Of a stretch of 64,000 nucleotides of DNA, positions 48,890 to 58,706 are shown in pieces. A program made the position numbers and the translations under genes. Under the pieces are notes generated by a model, which had not been told where the DNA came from, searched no databases, and saw only the letters and a program-made list of their open reading frames with translations. This DNA comes from Clostridium fungisolvens (lineage in GTDB: Bacteria; Bacillota; Clostridia; Clostridiales; Clostridiaceae), in NCBI RefSeq assembly GCF_014193895.1, contig NZ_BLZR01000001.1:186001-250000 (forward strand), written 5' to 3'. Position 1 is the stretch's first letter, and each line of letters opens with the position of its first letter.

Positions 48890-48921
48890 AGAACACTATT
48901 CACTGTTGTGAATAGTGTTCT
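48890..48921. terminator. Perfect hairpin of unknown role
   Basis: AGAACACTATTCAC pairs with GTGAATAGTGTTCT around TGTT, followed by TGTGTG. It could terminate weakly. No gene ends close by. Confidence 0.55.
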
Positions 48922-49065
48922 TGTGTGTATATTGAAACTAGATTTAGATAAATAATATGTTTATGTTTATTAATGTTGTTGAAATCAATTCTTTGCGAAT
49001 ACTCATTAAATATGAATAACTATAAACCTAAAAGCGCAAATTTAATTGTAGAGTTGTCCAACTAA

Positions 49066-49110
49066 AGAGCATCGGATGGATAACGGATTAATTTCGACGC
49101 AATGCTTTAC
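49066..49110. repeat. Family A right-arm fragment (A4)
   Basis: AGAGCATCGGATGGATAACG followed by GATTAATTTCGACGCAATGC matches the right end of A1 (GTATCGGATGACTAACCATTT, then AATTTCAATACAGTGC). A further stretch, TTCTTTGCGAATACTCATTAAA at 48989-49010, matches the preceding part of A1, displaced by about 55 bases. Confidence 0.65.
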
Positions 49111-49201
49111 AGAAATTCAAATATTAATAAATTGAAACAATTTCATATTTTTATAGTATATAATATTTAAATAATATATAATAATTCATGGTAACGAGAT
49201 A

Positions 49202-49258
49202 AAGATGTAGCACTTTAATCTGAAGATATAATTTTAATTACGAAGTGGTTCATCTATA
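49202..49258. repeat. Family B short copy (B5)
   Basis: AAGATGTAGCACTTTAATC and ATTACGAAGTGGTTCATCT form the outer arms, but the inner CTCTC hairpin is missing. It lies about 50 bases before the LtaS-like gene. It looks like an internally deleted family B element, just as A2 is for family A. Confidence 0.7.
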
Positions 49259-49311
49259 AGAATAAATTCAGTAGTTGTTTAATGAAAATGACATACATAT
49301 GAGGTGATTTG

Positions 49312-51141
49312 ATGGGCGAGAAAAGTTTTTTAATGAAGGCTAAAAGACTTAAAAAAGAAATGATAATTCCAGTAATCTTCGGAGTTATACTTATGTTGAA
49401 ATCCATGGTTTTCTTAGCAATGCTTAGAACTCCAAATTCTTCTTCTTTGGATTTTCACAGGATGTATTTTACTCCACCACCAATATGGGCTCACATAGCT
49501 TGTATAGTATTGGTGATTAGTATAAGCTTTTTATTTAGAGCTAAAGGTAGGCTTAGATACCTTATAATACTTGATTTATTAGTTAGTATATTGTTACTAG
49601 CAGATATTTGGTACTATAGAGCCAATGGAACCTTTTTATCTATTAGGCATATTTTATACCCTACATTATTTAATCCTGTAAAAAAGAATCTATTCTTGCC
49701 TGCGGCAGTTGATATATTATATTTTATTGATTTTGTATTTATTGCGGCTTTAGTAGTTAAGTTCAAGAATAAGATAAAATCTGAGGAAAGATATATATTT
49801 GCATTTGCAGCTACTTTTGCATTTTCAATAGTAACATTAGTTTCATCCTATTACTATATAGATGTTATGGATGGTACAAAAGGCGAAAAGATGCTTTTCA
49901 AGATTGCATGGGCACCGTTTCAAACAATGTCAGATATGAGCCCGCTAGGTTATCATGGATATGATATTTATAAAACAATTTATGAAAAAAACGCCGTTAA
50001 GCTTTCTAGTGATGAAACTGAGAAAATAACTCAATGGTTTGAAGATAATAAAGAAAACTTACCTGACAATGAGTACAAAGGAAAGTTTAATGGTAAGAAC
50101 TTAATATTTGTACAGGTGGAATCCTTAGAAAACTTTGTTATTGGACAAAAAGTCTACGGTCAGGAAATAACACCAAATTTAAATAGACTTATAAATAATA
50201 GTTTGTACTTTAATAATATTCATGAACAAAATAATAACGGTACTAGTTCAGATGCAGACCTTATGGTAAATACCTCAATATTACCTATAAGGCAGGGAGC
50301 AACCTTCTTTAATAATCCATATACTCCATTTACTACTCTACCTAACTTAGTGAAAGAAAAGGGGTATAGCACTGTTTCTACTCATCCAGAAGTAGCTGGA
50401 AACTGGAACTGGACTGAAGTACATAGAGGTTCATTAGGTTTTGATAATATATGGGATATAAGTAAGTTTAATGTGGATGAAGTTATAGGACTTGGATTAT
50501 CAGATAGATCATATTTAACTCAAGTTGCTGATAAGTTAAAGAGTATGCCAAAACCATTTTATTCGTTCATGGTTACCCTTACAAGTCATGGACCTTTTGA
50601 TATGCCAGATCAGTATAAAATGTTAAGTTTACCACAAGAATTTGACAAAACTATACTAGGAGCATATTTCCAAAGCGTAAGATATACCGATGAACAAATA
50701 GGAAATTTCATCAATAAACTAGATAAAGAAGGAATCTTAAAGGATTCTATAGTAGTTATATATGGAGATCATACAGGTGTTCACAAGTTTTACCCTGCAC
50801 AACTTAAACAAGTTAAGCTAGAGGGAGACTGGTGGCAAAAAGATGATAAGGGAATACCATTCATAGTATATAGTAAAGATTCAAAAGGTGAGACTATTTC
50901 AAAGGCAGGCGGTCAGATAGATTTCTTACCAACTATATCATATCTAATAGGTATAGATAGAAACAAGTTTGACAGCAGTACTATGGGAAGAGTATTAGTA
51001 AACACTAACAGAGACGCAACCATATTAAACTATGGTCAGATTATTGGAACACCTAAAGATGAAAAAGAAAAACAGCATCTAGAGGATTCCCTTCAGATTA
51101 GTGATATGTTCATAAGAGGTAAATATTTAAATAATAAATAG
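49312..51141 (+). CDS. LTA synthase-family sulfatase (LtaS-like)
   Basis: This 609-residue protein has five N-terminal membrane helices (within about 1-190), then an extracellular sulfatase-fold domain. FVQVESLENFVIG gives the first metal Glu, and NNNGTSSDADL the catalytic Thr. THPEVAGNWNW and VIYGDHTGVHKF give later Trp, Asp and His ligands. LtaS polymerises glycerol phosphate onto a lipid anchor. Clostridia may use such enzymes for other phospholipid-derived head groups, so the substrate is not certain. ATG 49312 follows GAGGTGATT. Confidence 0.9.
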   Translation: MGEKSFLMKAKRLKKEMIIPVIFGVILMLKSMVFLAMLRTPNSSSLDFHRMYFTPPPIWAHIACIVLVISISFLFRAKGRLRYLIILDLLVSILLLADIWYYRANGTFLSIRHILYPTLFNPVKKNLFLPAAVDILYFIDFVFIAALVVKFKNKIKSEERYIFAFAATFAFSIVTLVSSYYYIDVMDGTKGEKMLFKIAWAPFQTMSDMSPLGYHGYDIYKTIYEKNAVKLSSDETEKITQWFEDNKENLPDNEYKGKFNGKNLIFVQVESLENFVIGQKVYGQEITPNLNRLINNSLYFNNIHEQNNNGTSSDADLMVNTSILPIRQGATFFNNPYTPFTTLPNLVKEKGYSTVSTHPEVAGNWNWTEVHRGSLGFDNIWDISKFNVDEVIGLGLSDRSYLTQVADKLKSMPKPFYSFMVTLTSHGPFDMPDQYKMLSLPQEFDKTILGAYFQSVRYTDEQIGNFINKLDKEGILKDSIVVIYGDHTGVHKFYPAQLKQVKLEGDWWQKDDKGIPFIVYSKDSKGETISKAGGQIDFLPTISYLIGIDRNKFDSSTMGRVLVNTNRDATILNYGQIIGTPKDEKEKQHLEDSLQISDMFIRGKYLNNK

Positions 51142-51144
51142 TTT

Positions 51145-51190
51145 TAAAAAGTGCTTTAGGAATATAAATCTTTCCCAAAGCACTTTTTTC
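51145..51190 (+). terminator. Terminator after the LtaS-like gene
   Basis: AAAAAGTGCTTTAGGAA pairs with TTTCCCAAAGCACTTTTTT. Confidence 0.85.
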
Positions 51191-51269
51191 TGTGTAGGAA
51201 ATTATTAAATCCTAATGTTAGCTAGCATAGTAATTTCAATATATTTGAACAGTTCTTTAGGTTGTTAGA

Positions 51270-53414
51270 ATGGCACAAAATATTTCACAAGCAGGAAGAT
51301 ATATATAATGAATCAATGAAGCATACTTAGTTCAAACTCATTTTTCTATAAGTGTAATTATAAGCTTGATAAATGACAATGCGATTGAAAGTACCAGTGA
51401 ATTTAACGCATTTATTAATTCAATTACTAAGCTAAAAACTTGTGATGAGCAATTTTAGAATGAATACGATGGTTTAAATAATAAATATGCTGCATAGCTT
51501 GCTTGCAATATGTGGTAATTGGCATATATTACGTATGACTTAGCACTATTGGATATAAAATTAGATGGTGCTGAGGATATCTCAAGGGAGTCACAAGTGT
51601 TATTTGATTTGTAAGTTACAAAGAAAATTAAAAACTTAAAACTTAAAACTACTCTGGAACATGGAATATACATTAACGGAGATAACTTAAAAATTGATCT
51701 TACGAAAGTACTGTTTTATGGTATGGTGATATCGACTTGCAAAATGGATTTTGTGTATATTGGTATGTTTAACTTACTTGAAGTAATGGGAACTAATACA
51801 AATATAACTCAATTTTATCCCAAGTATGATCTATCATTGAAGATAAAGACAGATAATAACACCACGTTTAATGTTGGTGATTAAGCTATAGTTGTAGGCA
51901 ATGGGGGTAATCCAATAGACGCTAGTATATTTTATCCTTAATGTGTGACTATAGCTAGAGTTTAAAAAAGAGATACCCATTATTTATACTTAGATTTTTA
52001 TTCACCTTTTGACTTTTGTAGTAAAAAGGATGCGCATTACTGTGGGATGATTGGAATAGTGAAGTGGACAATCCTATTTTAACAAGTACAAAACTTACTA
52101 AAAATAATACCAAGAAAGAATGTTATATTTAAAAATATGGTTATAAACTATAAGGTTATAGTAAGTGGAAGTGTTAATGACGGATATAATACAAAATTTC
52201 CATTATTAATTAATTTTCACATACCATTAATCATAAAAATATTTCATTATTTGGTACAGATATTATTGGAGCAGGAGAAGGTTATTTTAGAAGATTTAAT
52301 AATTGAAATCAATGCCATATAGAAAATACTAAATCAAATGGTGAGCTTTATAATGTTGATTGGAATTCTGGCAGAGTTCATTTGAAAAAAATTAGCTATT
52401 GTAATAATTTGGAATATTAATTTGCCTTGTATGGTATGTGTGAACACAATATTGAATTTGAAAATTGTACTGCTTCTATATATTTAGAAGGAAATGGGAC
52501 TGATAAATTCTAAATATAATTAGTGACATAACTTATAAAAATTGCAATGCAACATTAAGTCCAGCCTCTAACGCATATGTTAAAAATTTAAAGCTTGTTG
52601 CATCTACAATAAACATTTGCGTGATAAATGCTTTAAATATTAGTATTAAAAAAAGTATTATAACATATGATATGAGACCACAAAAAAGAGTGACAATAAA
52701 AAACACTAGATTTACTTTGTGCAATGACAGTCAACTAATATTAAATGTTATACATAACAGATTAGTTTTTAATGTTTACGACTTAGATAAAATCTCAATT
52801 TTATCTTCTGAGGTTATAGCAACAATAATAAGTGTTGTTATTGCTGTTAATTTTCACAATCTTCCGAAAATAATGTTTGATAAAAATGAAATTAATTATA
52901 TAAGCTTATGTATTTTAATATATCGAGTGAGAGATTCGTTTTAAATTTTATTAATAATTCTGTAAAAAAGATAAAAATAGATAGCACATATGTAAAGCTG
53001 TTATTTCAATTAATATTTAAAAATACAATAGGATATTCCAATATTAATGAAATTAAATTTCACAATACTAATACAAATACAGAATATTATCTGAGAATAA
53101 ACCAAAGTGAGATTTCTCAAACAAATAAGGTTAGTGACTAGACAGATTCAAGTGTTTTTATAAATGATAATGGAAATACGTTATATGATGAGATTGGAAC
53201 AGTTCAATTTTATTCAGTACAAGGAACTGGATTTGTATAGAAAAACAACTTTACGAATAATATAATTAAAAATTTAGCAATTGGAGATGATTGTGATGCT
53301 ACACCAAATATTAAATATAAGGATATGAGCAAATGGATAAATACAAAAACACTATCTATTAATCAAATTTGTGATATAATATATTTGCTAGAAAAAGGAT
53401 ATTTAGTTATATAA
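51270..53414 (+). pseudogene. Decayed beta-helix (phage tail/pectate-lyase-like) protein gene
   Basis: A readable frame starts MAQNISQAGRYI and continues for over 1 kb despite about ten in-frame stops (for example 51306, 51309, 51456, 51495, 51516, 51612, 51882, 51939, 51963). Readable pieces include SEFNAFINSITKLK, LKTTLEHGIYINGDNLKIDL and VVGNGGNPIDASIF. After about 52230 the sense moves to other frames: ISLFGTDIIGAGEGYFRRF, then HNIEFENCTASIYLEGNG, then NLKLVASTINI, and last GTVQFYSVQGTGF. Short N/I/F-rich strands suggest a right-handed parallel beta-helix like those of phage tail spikes or polysaccharide lyases. The family is inferred. The gene is dead. Confidence 0.7.
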
Positions 53415-53427
53415 TGGAGGGTATATA

Positions 53428-54717
53428 ATGCTTTTAAAAAACACTGACACTACCGATAAATATTTCATATCTGCATTTTACGTAATAATTATATTTACAT
53501 TTATATTATTTGATTACTTGCGGAGCTATATTTTCAAAACAGAATATATATATATTAATTTTGTTGCTATATTTTTTACTTTATTATTACTTATGAATAG
53601 ATTATATAAAAAACAATATAATGAAAAGATATTGTATGCTTTTATTATGTGTGCCTTCTTCGCTATAATTTCAGCATATTCAGCAACTTATAGTAAAGGG
53701 AATTATATGTTAATAATGGGTTGTTATATTATGCCTTTGCTGTTAATAGGAATGAATTGCAATGATTTAACTATTGAAAGTATTTATTTAAGATTTTTAA
53801 AGCTTTTAAACTTTATAGTATATGTTATATTGTTACTAGGAATAATAGATTATATAAGCAAAGGTAACGTACAACAATTTTTAATTAATAAACAATACTT
53901 TACAGGAAGAATGATTGAATTGGTTTATTATAATTTGGAGGGTGGAGTTTATAGATATTATTCATTTTGGGGACATCCTTTAAGAAATGCCGAAATTTTT
54001 TTGATATATTTTGTGATTAACAATATTTTTAATAAATATTATTATGTAAAAGAAAATCCTATAAAGATTTCAATAATTACATTAATAGGTGTTACTATCG
54101 CAAACAGTAAAATTGGGTTTTTGTTAGCTTTGATTTTAATTATATTTCTGAATTCAAATTCTAATAATAGAGATAAAACAAAACATATATATGGGGGAAT
54201 TATTCTTCTAATTATAGTGCTATTTATGAACTCTGGTATTTTTAATAGTACAATAGTGCAGAGAATAGCAGGAGATTCAGATCTTAGTAGTGGTAGAAAT
54301 CAAATTGTCAGCGCTATAATTGATGGATATGTAGATAGACCTCAACTTTTAGGTGGAGGATTAGATTATTCTTATTATATTCGAAATTTAACAGGGTATG
54401 GTGCAACAAGTTTTGAATATCCACCTATAATGTTTGCATATGATTTAGGGGTTGTAACAACGGTATTGATGTATATATTAATTGCAATATATCCAATGAT
54501 AACATTCTTTAAGCATAAAAATTATTATATTTTGTTTTCATTTATAATAATATTGCTAGATGTAACATCTTATAATGGCTTAACTAACAGAGGAGATTTT
54601 ATGTTTCAATATTGTCTGATAATATTTTTATTGCTAAATATAGATAGAGCAGTATTTACGAATGTAAGATACCAATCTATCCATATTAGCGAAAATATGG
54701 ATACTAATGTGCTTTGA
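53428..54717 (+). CDS. O-antigen ligase/polymerase-like multi-pass membrane protein
   Basis: This 429-residue protein has about 11-12 hydrophobic helices and one long external loop (about 255-330). The loop contains RIAGDSDLSSGRNQIVSAII, the S-x-GR pattern found in Wzy/WaaL-type polymerases and ligases. It probably joins or polymerises surface polysaccharide units. It is intact, with GGAGG at 53416, although both sides are decayed. No glycosyltransferase neighbours are present, so it may be a leftover of a larger polysaccharide locus. Confidence 0.78.
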   Translation: MLLKNTDTTDKYFISAFYVIIIFTFILFDYLRSYIFKTEYIYINFVAIFFTLLLLMNRLYKKQYNEKILYAFIMCAFFAIISAYSATYSKGNYMLIMGCYIMPLLLIGMNCNDLTIESIYLRFLKLLNFIVYVILLLGIIDYISKGNVQQFLINKQYFTGRMIELVYYNLEGGVYRYYSFWGHPLRNAEIFLIYFVINNIFNKYYYVKENPIKISIITLIGVTIANSKIGFLLALILIIFLNSNSNNRDKTKHIYGGIILLIIVLFMNSGIFNSTIVQRIAGDSDLSSGRNQIVSAIIDGYVDRPQLLGGGLDYSYYIRNLTGYGATSFEYPPIMFAYDLGVVTTVLMYILIAIYPMITFFKHKNYYILFSFIIILLDVTSYNGLTNRGDFMFQYCLIIFLLLNIDRAVFTNVRYQSIHISENMDTNVL

Positions 54718-54780
54718 TGGATAGCATTAAGACAAAGTATAGCATGTGATGTATAGTTACCCAGAGAGAGTGGACATCAT

Positions 54781-54946
54781 ATGGCAGTATTAAGGCAAGA
54801 TATAACTTTACATCGAGAAGTTTTAGAGAAATTTTGCGAAATAGCAGGTAAAAAAGAAATTAAAGTTTCTACTGGATTAATTTAAATATGAAGAGTTTAT
54901 TGAGGAAAAAGAAGCTCTGGAAGAAATAATAAAGAATAAAAATTAA
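54781..54946 (+). pseudogene. Small gene remnant, probably frameshifted
   Basis: The first frame gives MAVLRQDITLHREVLEKFCE and goes on to KKEIKVSTGLI before a stop at 54883. The neighbouring frame then gives YEEFIEEKEALEEIIKNKN up to a stop at 54944. Together they look like one small helical protein of about 54 residues broken by a frameshift. I do not recognise it. A terminator follows at once. Confidence 0.5.
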
Positions 54947-54976
54947 GGCATTCGAGAGAATGTCTTTTAATTTTAA
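54941..54976 (+). terminator. Terminator
   Basis: AATTAAGGCATTC pairs with GAATGTCTTTTAATT around GAGA, followed by TTTAAT. Confidence 0.75.
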
Positions 54977-55023
54977 TAGAAATGTAGGGATTGAAAGGGG
55001 AAAATGTATTAAACTTAAATAAT

Positions 55024-56011
55024 GATAAATTGCAATAACAAATTGAACTAATTTCTATTTATGACTTAAACACTTGTATTTACTTAGATTGCATAAATTT
55101 CATCTAGGTGGGCCTCAAATAAATCTTCAGGAGTTTGGTAGTTAAGTATTCTCCTAGGAAGAGTATGCATCCATTCTTCTATGAAAGCAATATCATTACA
55201 AGTATAGGTTGAAATACGGTTACCCTTCGGGATAAAACGACGTATCAGAACATTATGACGCTCAGTAGTACGTTTTTCAAAAGATGAGAATGGATGAGTA
55301 AAGTACACCTTTGTGTCAGTTTCATTTTCAAGTGTGGATAAATTAGCAAACTCTGAACCATTATCTCAAGTTATAGTTTTGAAAACCTGACTAAACTGCT
55401 CGCCAAATGAGCTGCGTACACTATTAAGAGCATCAGTAACAGCTTCATTGGTAAGTCCGTGTTCTTTACGGCTAATAAACCAAGGTCTATATAGTTATAC
55501 AATGTTTTTGTGCAGACCATTTGAGAACGCTCGAATATACCGTTAGCGATAGGTTCGCCATCACAAGCATCTGGTGACCATGAATCATTTTTTATTTTAT
55601 CTACAGTATAGTTGATAAAATTACAGCATTTTAAGCGCTTAAAAATACTGCAACAGTTTATGTGGTTCTTTTTATAAACGGCTTCGCCAGTATCGCCAAG
55701 GTATACTTCAACGTAATTTCCTCGCTTAATTTGAATGGTAGTTCCACGATGAATTCCATTTAGAATAGTGTTTGATTGGTCCGCCTAGTTCCTTTGCTAT
55801 CCTATAAGCTGAGTGGCCATCTTTTAGGCGAAGCTGGAAAATCATACACTCTTTAAAATTCAAATATTTATTTTTACGTGATTCTGTATTAGTATTTTGA
55901 TAGTCCATAGTAATTATCCTCAGTGTATGTTTTGGTTTGGTGATTAAATCATAACACAGAATAATCCACTATGGATTTTTTTATTAGTTCAATTTCATTT
56001 TACAACAGGTC
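55024..56011 (-). mobile_element. IS30-family insertion sequence, degenerate
   Basis: The element of about 988 bp has imperfect terminal inverted repeats. The left end reads ATTGCAATAACAAATTGAAC and the right end, reversed, TTGTAAAATGAAATTGAAC; both continue TAAT. An identical 13-base sequence, AAACTTAAATAAT, flanks it at 55011-55023 and 56012-56024. It holds one broken transposase gene on the minus strand. It lies between the remnants of older genes. Confidence 0.82.
55084..55908 (-). pseudogene. IS30-family transposase, broken
   Basis: The N-terminal part has KYLNFKECMIFQLRLKDGHS, then AYRIAKELGGPI, the IS30 helix-turn-helix region. The frame is then lost near 55780. Later pieces in other frames include ADTGEAVYKKNHINCCRKFK and EHGLTNEAVTDALNSVR. 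The catalytic region reads DNGSEFANL with a TGA directly before it (about 55366). The C-terminus is FTHPFSSFEKRTTERHNVLI, then RRFIPKGNRIS. With at least one frameshift and stops, it cannot be active. Confidence 0.85.
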
Positions 56012-56039
56012 AAACTTAAATAATTTAGAAAAATGTTTT

Positions 56040-56290
56040 TTGTATCAAGTCAACAGGATAAAAAGTATATTGGCGTAGAAATACTAATGCAAGGATTTGA
56101 AAAGCCATAAATTATAATAAGCGAAAATACTAATTTCGATGGCAAGCTTGTTTATTATAAGAGATCTTATAACGATGATATAATACTTAAAACTTTCAAT
56201 GGAATAAAGATTATATGATTCACATATGGAGATTATTTTGCAGATATTGAGAAAGATTTGATTCGCATGTGAAAGTATTAGTATAGATTA
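56040..56290 (+). pseudogene. Unrecognised gene remnant
   Basis: One frame reads FFVSSQQDKKYIGVEILMQG then FEKP-stop-IIISENTNFDGKLV, YYKRSYNDDIILKTFNGIKI, stop, FTYGDYFADIEKDLI. The frame is held through two stops, so this was protein-coding. I do not recognise the family. It may have been joined to the sequence left of the IS30 element before insertion. Confidence 0.5.
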
Positions 56291-56729
56291 GTGTAAACTT
56301 AGTGATACCAATAGTTACAATTACATAAGAAGAGGTGAAGAAAAATATTACAATGTAAATAAATCTTTTGTTAGGATTTACAACTGCTTTTATTATATTA
56401 ATAATGAGGGAGGAGATAATTGTGCGAATTTTTCAGATTCTGTTAAATGAAATAAAGGATAAATACATTGTTTAGAGGGTAATGAAAAAACTTGATGAAG
56501 TTGCTGAATATTATTTATTAAAAAAGCAATTTATACGTTATTTAAATCAAATTGAAATTTGCATGAACTTAAAGAATATAAAATATACCATATAGAGTGG
56601 GCTGATATACTACTCTAAAGTAGACAAATTGAAAAATAAAAATGTTTTATTAGAATGGGAGTGTTTTTGTGTCTGGAAGAACTAAATATATGGAAGAAGA
56701 AAGGTTTGAAATTAAAATTACATACAGCT

Positions 56730-57063
56730 GCATTTATTTATTCATATAAAGGTTGGTAGTATACAAGTCTTATATTTTACAATAAACTTAAGAAATATAA
56801 ATTAAATAAATAGATGTTTACATGAGATAATTGCTTGGACAGCAATCCTTAGGAATCGCTCTTTAGGCATTTTAAAGATGAAGTCAATATAAGTGTATGC
56901 AAAACTATAAATGAACTAAAAAATGAGGTAGATAACTATATGATTTATTATAATAATTATACATATCAATGTAATAAAAAAAGATAACTCTTGCTCAATA
57001 CAGGAATCATCTTCTTAATTTAGAGTATCTTTTTTATAATATCATTGCAAATGGTATATTTTA
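56730..57063 (+). pseudogene. IS3-family transposase remnant (C-terminal)
   Basis: The frame gives AAFIYSYKGW-stop-YTSLIFYNKLKKYKLNK-stop-MFT-stop-DNCLDSNP-stop-ESLFRHFKDEVN, then TINELKNEVDNYMIYYNNY. The IS3 (IS150-like) pattern GWQYT, the NC-x-DN motif and P-x-ES-F-HFKDE is plain. A last piece, ITLAQYRNHLLNLEYLFYN, is in another frame. TAG stands where GWQYT and PQES would have Gln. The N-terminal half is missing or unrecognisable in 56290-56730. Confidence 0.72.
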
Positions 57064-57088
57064 AAGATGGCTTCAGTGAGTTATATAA

Positions 57089-57171
57089 TTTTAGCCATTC
57101 AATTGAAGAAAATCATATTAATTCTTTGCTAAGCTCATTGAAGTATCGGAGAGGTGATACCTTAATTTCAA
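57089..57171. repeat. Family A right-half copy (A5)
   Basis: TTTTAGCCATTCAATTGAAG, AAAATCATATTAATTCTTTG, AAGCTCATTGAAGTATCGG and CCTTAATTTCAAAT follow the right half of A1 (8340-8425) in the same orientation. It lies between the IS3 remnant and the dead efflux gene. Confidence 0.75.
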
Positions 57172-57186
57172 ATTGTTATTATATAG

Positions 57187-58358
57187 TTAGTCAAAGTCCT
57201 TATATATTGTTATAACGCAGTTGTATTGAGGACGAGCTTCTTTAATAGAAGTTATAATTTACTCTTTAAGTTGAACCTCAGACATTATTTTTGTAAGCTT
57301 CAATGAACTTACCACGATATCAAATATTAGATTCTTCTTCTCCCCTTCTAAAACTATCCTAAAATCATGCAGTGACTTAATTAAACGGTTGTATTTAATT
57401 ATTTTTTAATTTCTTCTTTAGCAGATTTTATCCCCTCATCTTCAACAGATATAGGATTCATATGGATAACTAGATAGATATTAAGCTTTTGTGAAAGTTC
57501 TCTTTCAGTAGTATCTATTATGTTATGTATTTTCATTATGTTTATATCTGCTGGAATTTCCGCATGTATTGATGCCATACATCTTCCAGGCCCATAGTTA
57601 TGAATTATTAAATCATGAACACCTGCTACAAAGTCGTATGAAAGAAATCCTTAATTTATAGAGCTTACTAGGCTTTCATCTGGAGATGAGCCTATAAGAG
57701 GATTCATAGTTTCTCTTACAAGGGAAAAGCCAGAATATAGTATAAATAGCGCAACAACAATACCTATATATCAATCCAAAGGAAAGGTTGTGAATCTTGC
57801 AATAAAGAAAGATACAACAACTACACTGGTTGTAAACATGTCTACTAAAGCATCTAATGAAGAAGCCTTTAGAGCAGAAGAGTCGATTTTATCTCCAATG
57901 AACTTATTAAATCTGATAAGCCATATTTTAAATATAATTGATATTAAAAGAAGTACAAAAGGAACCCATTCAAAAATAACTGGCTCTGGATTGATTATTC
58001 TTTGAAAAGAAGACTTTACAAATTGAAATCAAACAAGCATCACCATAAAGGCAACTATCAATGCTGAAATATATTCTAATCTCCCATGTCCATAAGGATG
58101 TTCTTTATCTGGAGGCATATTAGAAAGCTTAAATCATACTATTGTAATTATAGAAGATGCAGCATCAGATAGATTGTTAAAGGCGTCTGCCATAATGGAA
58201 ATACTTCCTGTAAATAGGTCAACAGTGACTTTTATTAAAAATAAATTCGCTATAATCCCAATAACACCTGCAAAGTAGCCAAGTCTAGTTCTGACTGTAT
58301 CACTTTTATAATCAGGACTGTTTTTAGAAACCTTTTTTATTAAATAATTAGATAACAT
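57187..58358 (-). pseudogene. Cation diffusion facilitator (CDF) efflux protein gene, dead
   Basis: From ATG 58358 the frame reads MLSNYLIKKVSKNSPDYKSD, SISIMADAFNNLSDAASSII (transport-site D residues), then DKEHPYGHGRLEYIS, the second metal motif. The C-terminal domain has VHDLIIHNYGPGRCMASIHA then EIPADINIMKIHNIID. Stops in this frame are TGA at 58134, 58029 and 57771, and TAA at 57651 and 57399. Sense then moves by one base at an A-run (about 57402) and continues LHDFRIVLEGEKKNLIFDIV to about 57187. Length without the stops is the normal 385-390 residues. Confidence 0.85.
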
Positions 58359-58706
58359 ATAAATTAAAACCTCCTTCCAAAAGTTATTTAGACGTATAAC
58401 TTTCTATTTAAATTAGTATTTTCAAAATCTCCCTATTAATATTTTCAAATTTGCATTACAGAATACTGGGTAATTTTTGAAAACAACTAGTAAGTATTAA
58501 ATTTGCTTATTGTACATACTTTTCTATGGATTTTCAACAGAAAACAGATATATTTATAATTAAATAGAATTTTATATTTAAAATAACACATAAAAAATAA
58601 GTTAAAATTAAGCAGAATTTGCTATAAGATGCTATAATATAGATATATTAAGTGGTTTAATGAAAGTTATTTGATAAGTTTCGATTAATTTTGAGGGGTA
58701 AATCAT
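58359..58706. other. Intergenic region upstream of the amidase
   Basis: AT-rich. A TATAAT at 58633-58638 may be a -10 box for the amidase gene, but no good -35 is visible. On the minus strand AAGGAGG lies before the dead efflux gene start. I see nothing else. Confidence 0.45.

Noticed and set aside
52533..53141. Short open frames of 60-107 codons in the 51-53 kb region as real genes
   Set aside because: They are pieces of one decayed beta-helix gene, without ribosome binding sites and with sense continuing across their stops.
57187..58358. UGA read as glycine (alternative genetic code) or selenocysteine
   Set aside because: Intact neighbours use TGA as a normal stop. This gene also has TAA stops and a frameshift, and no SECIS-like hairpin follows the TGA codons.
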